From: Litsea cubeba
Lineage: Eukaryota; Streptophyta; Magnoliopsida; Laurales; Lauraceae
DNA length: 64,000 nucleotides
Direction of reading: 5' to 3'
Assembly (NCBI GenBank): GCA_012931725.1
Contig: CM022953.1
Coordinates: forward strand, 59,103,354-59,167,353
Of the stretch, positions 32,879 through 44,946 are shown in pieces. Position 1 is the first letter of the stretch. Each line of letters starts with the position of its first letter. Made by a program: the position numbers and the translations under genes. Under the pieces are notes generated by a model. The model did no database searches and was not told where the DNA came from. It saw nothing but the letters and a program-made list of their open reading frames with translations.

Positions 32879-34811
32879 TGTTGGGATTGGTGTATGCCCT
32901 AAAGCCCACTAGCTGCACTATCATTCTTTGTTACTGGATATTTATTGGTTATTTAATGGAATGACTCTTTTATGCTTAAACATGTATATATGTATGGTTG
33001 CGTAAGGCCCATTGTTTCTAGTAAATGAATTAGGTGTGTAGTGTCTACACACAGATAGGTCTAATTCATGGACAACTGGAGACATCATATTTGTTCATAA
33101 CTGAAAGATGGAGCTGGGCACTTCATTTTGGTAGAAGTTATAATGAGATACTCTCCTATATAGGGTGACATACCTAAGTCACGGGAGGGCTTTCCCGGAT
33201 CTATCTCATTAGTGCATGTGTCATGCATTGAACAGGACCATTGTAGGTGTGATCTCTAAAATAGTACTATCACAGAAAAGAGATCAAGTCACCTCATGCT
33301 ACTGAGTAACCGGTGCTCTTAATCTTGAGCATTTGTGGATGAACTGACGAAGTCAAGTTCTTGTACTTTGATTCACTATGGGTGAGATTCTTTTCATGGG
33401 TCAACAGCTCTGTGTTTTGGGTACTCGGACTTGATCAGTTGGGACGTGCAGATGCAATATAGAATCTATGCCATCTGATGATGGAATAATCGTCCCCTTA
33501 GAATTATCCGATTAATCATCAAAATCTAAGATCTTAGTATATGGATGTTCCATATGAATATTGAACTTGTGGGTCGCTCCCTAGATCAAGAGAATGATAT
33601 TCGAATGATGATTATGTTTAAGGATATGAAGTTCTAAGGTTTAGATGTAATCGGGAAGGTTGATAGTACATGTGATAACCTGACTCGATTATGGATGTTA
33701 CATAGAGGGGCATTCAGGTCATTACACTTAGTAGGTCGAAGACAACCGTCATCTTATGACGAGCTTATTATATTATATATTTGTCCTTGGAGTTCAACCA
33801 TAACTCTTTAGTGGAATGAGTTAAGGTTAAAATAGTCTTTATGTTGCTATGGGTTTAGCATGGACATTTGGTCATTTTGGGAGCCAATGGCAAATATGTC
33901 TTTTGGTCCCTTCTCTAGTCACTTACCAAGATTGGCATGGTTTCTTAAAATATTTAGATAACATAAGGATGAATTATTTTAGTGGAAAAATAATTTTGAG
34001 TTTAAATTCAAATAGGCCTTTGATGGCATACATGAATTTAACTCTAGATAAATTGTATGTGGGCCATGGTGTGCATTGATATGTGGGACGTCCATAATAG
34101 GATTTCCATGGGTAAGGTTTCCAACTTTGAGTAGGACTCTCTACTTGGAAAGTTGGACTCCTCTTTGGATTAGTATTCCTATGTTTTAGTTTCCTTTTCT
34201 AATTGGAGTGTTTCTTAAAGGAAATAAGTCTTTCCTTATTGGACATCAATTAGAATAAAAGAGAGATAACTTTATGGGAAAGGTTTCCAAGAAGTTCTAT
34301 AAAAGAAACAAATCATACCCATGGACGTCCAACACTTTTTTAGCACACTAAGAGCCCCACACGTCCAGCCCCTTGAAGCTCTTTCTTCTTCATTGAAGAA
34401 AGTTAAGGTCTGAGATTTTCCCTTGGAGAAATAGTTCTTGTTTCCTAGATTAAGATCCCACCATCTTAGCCAATCAGATTTGGAAGTGAGATAGAGGAGA
34501 AGATCAAAGGCAATACTAGTGCAGGAAAATTCCAGCAACTTGTTTGCAAATTGCAAGTCTGAGTTCGCGCCTTTGGATCTATTTTTTCAGAGATTTGAAG
34601 TCTACAAATCTTCGAGGTAATAGTCTTCTATCATCTCTATTAATTAGACACTGTTGGTCATGATTTAATGGAGTTTCTATGCGATTCTTTATGGCTGATT
34701 TCCGCTGCATAGTGCAGAAATCAGATTTTTTAAAATCTGTCATGCTTTGCATCAGCCATAGTAGTCTCTTTATGAGAGTTTCAGATCTGAATCGCGGTTT
34801 CCTTCAGTTGT
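32874..34811. repeat. 5-bp target-site duplication flanking a solo LTR
   Basis: GTTGT at 32874-32878 and 34807-34811 borders the LTR exactly. Copy 1 has one uninterrupted site there (near 1647), which confirms the insertion. Confidence 0.85.
32879..34806 (+). mobile_element. Solo LTR, probably Ty1/copia, inside Tat copy 2
   Basis: 1928 bp, TGTTGGGATTGG...TTCCTTCA, with terminal TG/CA and a perfect 5-base target duplication. No coding sequence or internal primer site. A TATA box (TTCTATAAAAGAAAC near 34292) on the plus strand supports plus orientation. It is the product of recombination between two LTRs of a full element. The superfamily is inferred from the start motif and 5-base duplication and could be wrong. 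Confidence 0.85.
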
Positions 34812-35381
34812 AGCATGAAAGGGTTTTTATTGCATACACTGTAACCTCAGAGATAAGATCACCAATCTGTAACTTGAACCTGATTTTGACGATAGGCCTT
34901 TGAGTACTCCCATCGTATCCAAAGATAGATACAGATGTGTGGCTCAGCTTGCTGGGTGGGATGCCCAACTCTTCGAGAGCTGATGTGGAGATGAGGTTGA
35001 GTGCAGAACCTGGGTCGATCTGAACTCTGTGCATAGGCATTTCCTTGATGTACCCTGTGAAGTACAGGGGTCGGTTATGCATTGTTTCGCTAAGTAGGAG
35101 GTCGTCCTTTGTGAAGGCGATGGTGTTACACTGGCTGCTTTTTTAACCGAGAGGCATTCAATGCATGATCTCTCAGTTTTCTTCTTTTCTCCCTCTGAGG
35201 AAGCTTCTGAGTTTTTGACCCAGTAATCCATTTCAATTTGGAGGACTTGCGGGGCATTTTTGTCGACATCCCCATTCAGCTTTTGTAATTCCAAAATGAG
35301 ATTATCACGAGTGTGCGGAGACATTCGCAACAAATCTAGGATGTGCAGACGTGTAGGTTTGTGCTTGAAGTGTTCAATCAA
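34807..35381 (-). pseudogene. Tat copy 2: aspartic protease, N-terminal side
   Basis: Frame 34804-35082: HNRPLYFTGYIKEMPMHRV, then QIDPGSALNLISTSALEELG, the retropepsin active-site loop with DPGS in place of DT/SG, and FGYDGSTQ. The hydrophilic stretch to the right (34944-35381, with a helical DLLRMSPHTRDNL segment) leads into it in another frame. Interrupted at 34806 by the solo LTR. Confidence 0.7.
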
Positions 35382-36640
35382 GTCATACTTGAAAGCCTCC
35401 TTAGGGCCTGCATGTTCATCATTGTTGCCACTAGGTGCGCTTACAACATCTTTTCCCGAAGGATTTACATAAGTAAAGGAAGATTGGTTGTAATTTTTGT
35501 GATAGTCCTGGCCAGAGCGGGTGCCTCTACCAACTTCGAGAGCTTCTTGAGAAGGGTCTTCGTTTGGAAGATTGTCCTCAGGATCAAGAGGCTGTCATTT
35601 TTCATTTGCTGAGGATGTATCAGCAGCAGAGTTGCCATCCTCAGTGATTGTGTTGCACGGAGCATTTTCAGGGAACAAGTCCTGAACAGCATCCAGCAAC
35701 CTTTCTTCTTTGTTGACCAATTCATCGTCCCAAGCATCAATAGCTGGGAATTCTTCAGTCAGGAAGGGTGTGAACTTTGAAGTCACAGTCTCAGGAGAAG
35801 AAACCTGAGAGGGTGTCATCTCAGTGAAAGTCACATGAGATGAGGTGGCTCCAGAAGATACATTGCTAGGCGTCGCCGGAGTGTAAGTGCTCTCATCAGA
35901 CGATGCTTCGGAAGAGCTATAATCCCGAATTATCACATTACAGGAAGCTCTGACAGGAGACGTTGCCTAATCGGAGTCAGACTCATCTCGGATGTAAGAG
36001 GATCGTCTATCCAGCAATTTTCTTCATTTTCAGGAGTTAAGGGAGGATGTACCTGATGGTCTTTAGGGACTTCAGGCTCTGGATTGCGAGGAGGCTCGTT
36101 GACACGGTCTTGCTCTTGTTCTAGAGTGAGACGCTGTAAGATCCTTGCATATTCTTCAAGATCAGGCATGGGAGCCAAATCTTCTTCTTCATCGACTCTT
36201 TGTGGCTCAACATTGTTGATTTCCACTGGAGCAATGAGGGGTGCTGGTTCAACAACATTTTCTTGTACAGCCTCTTGGTCTTCTTCATCATCAGACCAGG
36301 ATCCTTGTGGCTGTAGGGGGTTATACCAGATTACTGGCATAAGATGATTCTCAGGAACCCATTCTTTATCGGAGAGATATTCTCTTGTTTCAAAGGACTC
36401 CTCCCACTCGTCTGTGTAGTTGGATCTGAATCCATCATCGGTGTCGCTGGACCTGTATCCATCAATGGAGAATCCAACTACCGAATTACAAGAGTATGAT
36501 GCCTCCTGCGTGGCTTCTTTGAATTGAAGTGGCATGAATTCACTAAGAGTGAATTTTCTTACCCCCTTTGAAGTCTCTGGAAGGGATGTGTTTGTTGCCT
36601 CCAGTGAAGAGGTAGAGGAAGCCTCTGCCTTTTCTTTGAC
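35382..36640 (-). pseudogene. Tat copy 2: acidic linker between gag and protease
   Basis: Frames 35465-35740, 35595-35936 and 35933-36535 are rich in Glu, Asp, Ser, Pro and Thr, with DEEDQEAVQENV and DEEEDLAPMPDLEEYA. No enzymatic motif. It aligns with 1900-3573 of copy 1. Frame changes occur at about 35600 and 35935. Confidence 0.65.
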
Positions 36641-36643
36641 TTC

Positions 36644-37908
36644 TTATTTTGGCTGGGTCTTCTCTTGCCGTTTGAGATTGAGGAGATATTTCCTAGCATG
36701 CTTTCGCTGTTGAGCTGTAGGCTTTGTTTTCCACGACCTTCCAATTTCATCTTCCAGGAGATCGGGATGTACCCATATGGGTTGTCCCTCTGGTGTCGGG
36801 TACGGAACCAGTTCCTCGGACGCTTGGATTGAGTTTATCACCTTGAAGGAAGTAGTGATCTTCTTCTTCAGTGATTTTGATGTTTGTCCACATGTCACCA
36901 TGTTGACGGAGGCAGACCCATAGTTTTTGTCAAAGTTGATGACTCCGTTTTTCCACATCTCGTTTATTTTCTCCCTCACAACGAAGCATTGATTGAGAGG
37001 ATGCGAGATCATCTGGTGGTATGGACAGTGCCGAGGATCGTTGGTTTTGCCAACATCACCCGGTCTTTTTGGTGAAGGCAAGGTGAGCTTGCCGTTTGCC
37101 ACAAGAGCCTCGAAGATTTCATCAACATCTTCATCAAATGGGTATTTCTTCCCTACTCGTTCTTTGAAGGCATCTGAGAGTTCATGTCTATTACCCGCAG
37201 CTTTGTTTTCAGCTTTCTTTGGTGGCTGAGGAGCTGACATGGTCTGCACATTGAGGACCTCTTTCTTCTTTGGTTTAGAGGTTGCAATGGCGGTTGGCTC
37301 TTTTCTTGATGATTTCCGACTGCTGAGGTCTTTAATCACCGTTTCAGCCTCCATAGAAGCTTCTAGGAGTTCTTCCAGGTTTTTTGATTTGTTGCCGATG
37401 ATCATGGAGTGGATTCTAGCTCTCATGTTGTTTTGGCAGATGTCGACTAGCGACGCTTGTGGCAATACATTAGAGCATTTGTATGCCATTGCTTTCCACT
37501 TATGAATGAAGTCATATGTTGAATCATTCTCCCCATGTTTTAGGCTGCACAGCTGAGCCATAGTAGCGGGATGATGAAGTGAGTTAGGAAGCGTGTCTCT
37601 AGCATGGCCCAATTTTGGATGGAGTCCTCCAGTAGAGTGGAGTACCAATTGAAGGCCGTACCTTTTAGGGTACTTGCAAAGAGGCGGGCGGATCTTGAGT
37701 GCATCTTGATCCGCGATAGCTCCCGTCAGGATCTTGAAGTGGATGACATGCTGTCTGGCTGATCCTTTCCCCGTATATGTTTGGAGAGTAGGATGCTTGA
37801 ATTTTGTAGGGAACGGGACCGAGTCCATCCATAAGGGATATGGTGGCTTGATCCCATGCTCCTTGAGTATATCCTCTTCTTTGATTTGGCGAGGATACTG
37901 TCTACGTC
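36644..37908 (-). pseudogene. Tat copy 2: gag, 5'-truncated
   Basis: 394-codon frame with capsid core (HPATMAQLCSLKHGENDS, TYDFIHKWKAMAYKC, LVDICQNNMRARI, LEELLEASMEAETV) and a basic C-terminus. It lacks its N-terminal third: at about 37908 it meets copia sequence, and the matching copy 1 part (about 4585-5698) is absent up to 40331. Confidence 0.8.
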
Positions 37909-39056
37909 AAAGCAATAATTGAACTTTCAGATTCATGAAGAAGTTTCAGATTTTTCTTACTTGTTTTTCGTTCCATGCTAAGCTCCTCAAGTGCGGCAAT
38001 GAGTTCTTCTTCGAGATTGACCTCAGCCTCCTCTTCCTCTTCCGGCTCTTGCTCCTCTTCTTCTTCAACGGTAACCATGAAGAGAGCTTCAGTTGCCTCG
38101 GCTGATTCATCATCGTCTGAAGTTTCAGACGTGCTGTCATTATATTGACTGATGAAGCTTTTTGCTTTGCCCCTCTTTCTGAAATTTTTTTTCCACTTAC
38201 TCTTATCAACATAAGAGTCATCATCATTATTTTCTTTCAGCGGACACTTCGCAGCAAAGTGACCAACACCGCCACAATTAAAGCATTTAAAGGGTAGCTT
38301 CCCTTTGTACTTTCCATTGCTTCCTTTCTTCAGCTTTCTAACAAATTGAGCCTCAAGCTCATCATCATCAGTATCAGAATCATGACCAGCAGTCTCTTTT
38401 CCCTTTTTCTGAACTTTGAATGCCGCTTCTCTATCAGATGAAGACGTCTTACCTATGCGCATCTCATAGGCAGTGAGTGAACCATGCAACTCATCCATGG
38501 AAAATTCATTCAGATCCTTGGCTTCTTCTATGGCTGAGACTTTTGAATCAAACCGGGGAAGAAGAGATCTTAGAACCTTTTTGACGATGACTGGTTCTTT
38601 AATCTCCTCCCCTAGTCCACGAATGTCATTCGTGACTTCATTCACTCGTTGCAAATATGAGTCAACATTCTCGCTTTCCTCCATGCGAAGAGATTCAAAT
38701 TGAGAGCGATGGGTTTGCAATTTTGCTTCTTTGATCTTCTCATCTCCTTCATGAATGCTTTTCAACTTGTCCCATATTTCCTTGGCTGTTTTGCATGCAA
38801 TTACTTTGACCAGCTCGCTATCCACAAGGCCACTAAAGAGTGCATTCTGCGCCTTAGAGTCGTTGTCTGCTAACTTCTTCGTTGCAGCATCATTGGGTAC
38901 AATGGCAATATTGTAACCGACTCTGACAGTCTCCCAGACATCATAGCCAAGTGACTTAATGAAAGCCTGCATTCTGATCTTCCAGAAGGAGTAATTAGAA
39001 CCATCAAACAAAGGTGCTTTCTTATTCCCTGTATTGGTTGCCTTGTGATTTGACAA
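37902..39056 (-). pseudogene. Copia fragment: gag
   Basis: 384 codons. DUF4219-like N-terminus (FDGSNYSFWKIRMQAF), UBN2 region (residues 60-190), one CCHC zinc knuckle (CFNCGGVGHFAAKC) and an acidic, serine-rich tail. Nearly the same as residues 1-380 of the 948-codon ORF at 60187-63033. It stops at the left breakpoint by chance, not at a natural end; protease, integrase and RT are absent. Confidence 0.85.
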
Positions 39057-39099
39057 GAGATCACCCTTAGCGTGTTAAGCTTTTCAAGGGAACCTTACG

Positions 39100-39111
39100 C
39101 TCTGATACCAA
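39100..39111 (-). other. Primer binding site of the copia fragment
   Basis: Minus strand TGGTATCAGAGC, complementary to the 3' end of initiator tRNA-Met, two bases from the LTR end. Confidence 0.9.
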
Positions 39112-39330
39112 TTGTTAGATATCGCGATCACTGAGAGGGGGGGGTGAATCAGTGATTCCTTAAAAACAGGTCCAATTTAACAACAAAAGCAAATTAAATC
39201 ACACAAGGACACCAGATTTAACGTGGTTCACCGAAAGGCTACGTCCACGGTTCAAAGACTGTCCGAACACCAATCCGGGACAGATCTGAATCTATTTAGT
39301 CGCACCAACGACAAAGAGCACCAACCCTTA

Positions 39331-39462
39331 GTTTCAGATAGCACCAACTATCTAGGAAGCACCTACTCCCTTTAGTTTCAGATAGCACCAACTATCTAAG
39401 AAGCACCTACTCCCTTTAGTTTCAGATAGCACCAACTATCTAGGAAGCACCGACTCCCTTTA
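39331..39462. repeat. 44-bp tandem repeat in copia LTR, 3 copies
   Basis: Steps of 44 exactly from 39331. The unit contains an inverted AGATAG/CTATCT pair around CACCAA. Confidence 0.9.
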
Positions 39463-39801
39463 CAATTTATCTGCACCAACAGATAGGATCACCAAACCCC
39501 AGACACCAAGCACCAACTTGATGTTCTACAGAATAAAAGTAGAAACCTTTTTCTATAGCCCTTCCCCTCTACAATCTCTCTCTCTCAATCCCTTACAAAT
39601 TGAAAATTAAAGCATAAACAGAGAGACACTTATCTTATGGACGAAACACCATCTTCAAGAGCACATCCTCGTCCACACTTGCTGTAGAAACTTGTAACAA
39701 GATAGCACACAGCAACAGCACTCTCTTCTCTCCAAAACTCTCTCTCTTTTCTTCTCTCTTTTCTTCTCTTCTTTCTCTCTTATTAAAAACGAACCAAACA
39801 T

Positions 39802-39814
39802 GCCTTTATATAGG
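39802..39814 (-). promoter_or_regulatory. TATA box of the copia LTR (fragment)
   Basis: Minus strand CCTATATAAAGGC. The same site is present at 57706-57718 and 63683-63695. Confidence 0.65.
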
Positions 39815-40330
39815 TTATGATAACCCTTAAGAGTGTTCAAAATAGGCTACAATTCGTTTAGAAAGAGTCCCAAACGAAATACAAGAGTTTCCTAAATTTT
39901 CGTGCAAGACTTCTGTTTCTGCGCAATTCTGTCTTCCCGTGCTCGGTCGACATCCTGGTGTCTTCGGTCGACCTGCGACACAGTCTGGAAGCAGATAACT
40001 GTTGTGCTCGGTCGACATCCTGGGGTCCCGGTCGACCGATGACACACTGTGTCACAAAAATAACTGGGAGCTACCTGAAACTTTTTTCTGCAGGTTTCTC
40101 TTGCTCGGTCGACCGCATGGGGTGCCCGGTCGACCGAACACTCTGCTTCAGGAATTCTGAATTCCTGAACTGTTTCAACTCTGATTTCTCTTTTAAGCTC
40201 TATCAACACCAACCTATTAACATCATGCTTGTGACATTGTGTTGACAATAATTCCAACTCAAAATGATGCTTGAGATACTAAATTCTTCAATTCTTCAAA
40301 AGACTTCTCAAGTCATCTCAAATTCCAACA

Positions 40331-42396
40331 CCAGCGTCCCGATAGTCCGGGGAGTCGAGGTCGACCCGGAGTTAAGAGAGTTGCCGAGGGAGTTGATGCT
40401 TCGGCAGCTGATGGGGCGCTTGTAGGTGCGCGTAGTTTGCTTCTGTTGAAGCATGAGTTGGTGCTTGTTCTCATCGAAGGTAATGGTTAGTGAAGCTGCC
40501 ATTGTTAGTTTTCGAAAAGTTTCTGAAACAAGACCCCATCCATTAGTAATCACAAGAATATAATGATCATAAATGGGAAGTTCTATGGTTTTGTCTTTTC
40601 AAATTGCTTGAGGAAGATGACCCAAGCAATATAAAGAAGGCAGAAAGTCATAGAGGGTACAATTGTTCTGATCGCAGGTATGGTAAGCCCAGAATGAGCA
40701 TCCCAGTGACTGCTAGAAGCAATTGTGAACTTAAATTCGACTTATCGAGAAGCAGAGCTTGCTCGAGGTAAGAAGAATATAAAGTTGGAGTTACAAATGT
40801 GCCGGTTGTGAATACAGTAGACCCTGAAAGGGCGTACTAGTACTGCTAGACACAAATGTTTGGAGACCGCATCAATGAGATGAGATTCTCTGTTTTGAAA
40901 GGTCAAGATTGGATTCATCAAAGAGAGCAGATGGTATTCCGATCTGAATACGGGCTCTGCGATTTCCGCGAGCGCCAGTGCTCAGAAAGAAATGAACCAT
41001 AATTTCTCAGATCTGAATCAAAAAATGACGAGTTTTTTTTTTTTTTGAAAGGCCAATATCGGGTTCATAAAAGAGAGCAAAAGGCACTCCAATCTGAACA
41101 CGGGCTCAGCGATTTCCGCGAGCGCTGGTGCTCAGAAAGGAGAATACCAAGATTTCTCCAATCTAAACCCAAAATGACGGAAGTTTTTTTTTTTTGAAGA
41201 TTTTCTTTTTAAAAAAATCTTTTTTATTTTATTTATTTATTTATTTATTTTTTTTTGAAGATTTTTTTTAATTTTTAATTTTTAATTTTTTATTTTAAAT
41301 TTTTTATTTTTTAAAAATTTTATTTTTGAAAAAATTTTATTTAAAAGATGAGAGAGTACACATAGGCCTCCTAACCCGGTCTTATGAAATCTCGATTGAT
41401 AGAATTGCCCCCAGATAAGGGTAGGATTACTTAATGAACCCGTTTAGAGGACCCTTGCCTAGAACAGTCAAGCTGTCTCCACACTCTGGACAAGGCTTTT
41501 CTTGAATCAACCATGATCAAAGAACGCAGTTGGTTTAACCTTAGTGGTCTATGTCTTTTATATATATATATATATTTTTAGATCTTTAATGAACTCATCG
41601 AAGAGAAACGATGGCCCAAAACCTTAGTCGAACAGGCTCAACATTTCTGCAAGCACGATGAACGATAGGAAAGGATCAAGGTTTTTCAATTTTGAATCCA
41701 AAATGAAAAAATCTGATTTTTTTTTTTTTTTTTTTAGATATTTAATGAACTCATCGAAGAGAAACGATAGCCCAAAACTTTAGTCGAACAGGCTCAACAT
41801 TTCTGCAAGCACGATGAACGATAGGAAAGGATCAAGGTTCTCAATTTTGAATCCAAAATTGTTTTTTTGTTTTTTTTTTTAGATCTTTAATGAACTCATC
41901 GAAGAGAAACGATGGCCCAAAACCTTAGTCGAACAGGCTCAACATTTCTGCAAGCGCGATGAACGATAGGAAAGGATCAAGGTTTCTCAATTTTGAATCC
42001 AAAATGAAAAAAATCTGATTTTTTGTTTTTTTGTTTTTTTTAGATCTTTAATGAACTCATCGAAGAGAAACGATGGCCCAAAACCTTAGTCGAATAGGCT
42101 CAACATTTCTGCAAGCACGATGAACGATAGGAAAGGATCAAGGTTTCTCAATTTTGAATCCAAAATGAAAAATCTGATTTTTTTATTTTTTTTTTTTTTG
42201 AAAAGAAAAAGAGTGGAAATAAATTCAAAGAATTAGAAATTCCTAAAAAATCTCATCTCATTTTTTTAGATGCGGAATCCAACATAGGCCACCAATTAGA
42301 AAGTAGCCAAGGAATCAAGAAAAGAAGTATAAGCATAGAGCAATAGATATGAAATGCAAATATTTCATTTCTAGCATCGTGTTCTCAAATGAACGG
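40331..42396 (-). other. Tat copy 2: leader between gag and primer site
   Basis: Non-coding, aligned with 5698-7524 of copy 1. It has T tracts up to 40 bases with A/T mixtures near 41190-41345, two diverged long repeats near 40880-41190, and a four-copy array at 41580-42180. Confidence 0.7.
41580..42180. repeat. 145-161 bp tandem repeat, 4 copies, in Tat copy 2 leader
   Basis: Units start AGATCTTTAATGAACTC (first base 41580, 41736, 41881 and 42042). Spacing varies with T tract length. Copy 1 has three units of 148. Confidence 0.9.
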
Positions 42397-42414
42397 GTCC
42401 CACCGGGTGTACCA
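42397..42414 (-). other. Primer binding site of Tat copy 2
   Basis: Minus strand TGGTACACCCGGTGGGAC, directly after three bases from the 5' LTR end. Copy 1 has the same site with A for G at one place and CAC for TAC. Confidence 0.7.
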
Positions 42415-42417
42415 GCT

Positions 42418-44946
42418 TGATGGAACAGCGCTTCCGCTCGGTTCTACCGAGGTCGGCGGACGTGGGAGTTCGTTTGGGTCCGACCCTTTCGTAACTGGAG
42501 GGCAGAGGCGTGCATCAACATTTTTTTGTGTGGGTGTGCCAAATTTTTTATTTTACTTGGAATTGCAAGTGGTGATCCGGAGATCAACCTTCGCAAGTAA
42601 AAAGGAAATCAACTTCTTTCAAGTTTTTCATTGCACATATATTTAGGAAAAGAGACATTTTCTTGATTTGCCGTGAAAGGCGATTTTTTTGGCATTTATA
42701 GCCGATTTTGGCGTTTATAGCCGATTTACAATCCTTATCAATAATGAAAGACAAGAGTTATGATTTTTGTCTCTTTTAAAAAAATACAAACTACAATGAA
42801 AAGCAAGAAAAGGAGGATCTAACTTCTCAGGAGATTGTGGGGGACCCGTTCAGATTGACGGTCGCAAGCCATATGTGGACTTCGCCATCATCCATGCAGA
42901 TGAGAATAGAGGATGCTATTGATTCGCTTGGCTTGGCTATAACCTCAGGTTTTTTAGAGGACAAAGACCAAAAGGAGGTCCTATGTCCAATAAAAAACTA
43001 AGTAGACGGGTTGAAAAGCCACGTCTAAGCCATTGGAGGCAGAAGGAGAAGGCAAGGACCTTTGGGGGGGGTACCCCCCAAGGGACTTTTGTCACCTTGT
43101 AGCGGTGGTCGGTGTAGAATTTCCGCAGAGTTTTCTCTCTTTGATGCCTTTTTCTCTCTGAGTTTCCGGATTTTCTGCAGTCTGTTGTGTGTTTTCTGTG
43201 CTGTCTGTGCTGTCCTTTCTTCTTGGAGTGCTCTCCTATTTATAGGCTATTTGGTAGCCATTTAGGAGGGTTTATGGGATTTTATTGTCATTAAGCCGCA
43301 TAACGAGAGGAGTTACAGGATTTATTTCCTTTATTTTGTAACTCCTTTTTCTTGGCTTCTGATTGGCCGGAGGAGATTGAGGGCATTTAATCGCCTTTAA
43401 TCGCCATGATGGGAGGAGTTTCATGGGTTAAATGCCATGAATCTCTTGACTTGTAACTCCCGGATGCTTGCTTCTGATTGGGCCATCCAAAGAAATGGAT
43501 TAATGACTGTAATAAAGCTAGTCAATTAATCGCATTAAGTAGTCGCCGAGCAGTTGAAGAGTCGCGGGCCGTGCCACGTCTTTTGGGATTCTTCTAGCGA
43601 TGATCATCGATGGATCTTCATGTAGATCGACATCGGATGACCATGTATCTTCAGGTGTTGGTTGCCAACAGCGGGTCGATGCCATCTGTCCTGTCGATTT
43701 CTCGATCGGTCGGGTAGAAAGCACACTTTTTTTGGTTGACCGGTTGGCGATTAATGTTGATTTTGATACTCTTGATTGATCCGTGTTCTTTACGGTTGTC
43801 AGAGGATTTGGTGTCTCAAAAGTATGAATTTGGAAAAATACCAGAGGCCGGACGCTTCGAATCGCAAAAAATAGGTGGAAAACGGGGTTTCCGGGGCCCT
43901 CCCGACGTTCCCGGGCCCCAGGGTCGCAGGGGGGGGTTCCCCCCTTTTGTCCCGTTTTGTGTCCATTTTTGCTGTTTTTTTATTCTTTTTTCTTCTGTAT
44001 TTTTCCTTGACATTTTTATCATTTATTGGCCTGATTTCCCTGTAGAAAACCTGATGAGAATCCTTGCATTTTGTTTTGCAAAGTTTCCAATTTTCTGAGA
44101 AAGCCGAAGACTTTGTCGCGCATTGCTGCCGATTTTCCGTCAGAAGTTGAAACTGGGCCAAACGATGTCGGAATGACCTGAAATTTGGTGTGAAGCCTGC
44201 TGAGCAATAAATAAGACCAACCATATGCTTTTGTTTGAGTTTTGAAGCCGTTTGGGGTCCTATCACTAGTAGACTTGCTTTTGTCGCGATGAAGATGTCG
44301 CGGCTTGATGTGCGGTCAACCGATGTCCGATTGACTTGAAATTTGACAGGGAACCTGTTGGAGTCATTTTAAGGTGATCCATAGGCTCTGTCTTGGAAAT
44401 CATGGTCCCGGTGAGCTTCGCCGCCGAGAGGCTTGATTTGGCTTCCGAGCGTCAAAGTATGTCAAATGTTGTCGAAATGACCTGAAATTTGACGTGTAGC
44501 CCTTTGTAAGCATTTTGAAGCCGTTCATGTGCTCTATCTGATGAGTGATGGCCTCGGTAGTTCTCACCGCCGAGAGGCTTGATTTAGCTGTTTGAGGGTT
44601 GATGTAGGGTCAAACGTTGTTGGTTTGACTCGGAACTTGACGTGGAGCCTTTTGGATGTATTTTTAGACCATCCATTGGCTCTGATCGAAGATTTGGTGT
44701 CTCCAATGCTTTCGCCGTCGGGAGCTCCTTTTCAGCTGTCGGAGAAGCGAAGTTAGGCTAAATGATTTTGAAATAGCCCGAAACTTCTTGTGTACTCCTC
44801 TTTTGGCTGTCTTGAAGGATCTTGTAGTTTTTGTTTGATTCTGACAAGATTTGATTTTTTGGAAGTAGCATTGCCTATTTATGGCAGGTTGCGACTTCAT
44901 GTAGCTCTTTGGATCTTGAAGAGGCAAAGTGACATTTTTGGTGTCA
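42418..44946 (-). repeat. 5' LTR of Tat copy 2
   Basis: 2529 bp, TGACACC...ATCA on the minus strand, ends next to the primer site. A TATA box is present (43235-43246). Against copy 1, it holds about 270 extra bases. Followed at 44947 by plus-strand copia gag. Confidence 0.88.
43235..43246 (-). promoter_or_regulatory. TATA box of the Tat LTR
   Basis: Minus strand CCTATAAATAGG. A matching CCTATAAAAGG is at 11212 in the inverted LTR. Copy 1 appears to lack it. Confidence 0.55.

Larger units (their letters stand above)
37908..40330 (-). mobile_element. 5' fragment of a Ty1/copia element in Tat gag
   Basis: Same family as the element at 57110-64000. It keeps the 5' LTR (39114-40330), primer site and gag but no more. 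The right edge is a true LTR end (TTCCAACA); the left edge is ragged. The missing gypsy gag segment next to it implies an insertion followed by a deletion that removed the rest of both. Confidence 0.85.
39114..40330 (-). repeat. 5' LTR of the copia fragment
   Basis: 1217 bp, TGTTAGATATC to TTCCAACA on the plus strand. It matches 57110-58232 with scattered differences. It is longer because of a 44-bp unit (GTTTCAGATAGCACCAAC start, at 39331, 39375 and 39419) present three times, against once in the other copies. Terminal TG/CA conserved. Confidence 0.88.
23800..44946 (-). mobile_element. Ty3/gypsy element, Tat lineage, copy 2, with nested insertions
   Basis: Minus-strand element with both ends partly visible: 3' LTR fragment 23800-24636, polypurine tract 24637-24652, internal region to 42414, 5' LTR 42418-44946. 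Order right to left is leader, gag, acidic linker, protease, linker, RT, RNase H, second archaeal-type RNase H, integrase, integrase tail, then about 4 kb with tandem repeats and an antisense gene. The second RNase H and the antisense gene define the Tat lineage. Two later elements sit inside (32879-34806 and about 37908-40330). Several premature stops in pol show that it is inactive. Confidence 0.9.

Noticed and set aside
41190..41345. Long A/T tract that could be a terminator or origin
   Set aside because: It is a slippage-prone stretch in the Tat leader, with equivalents of other lengths in copy 1, and no plant origin can be called from it.
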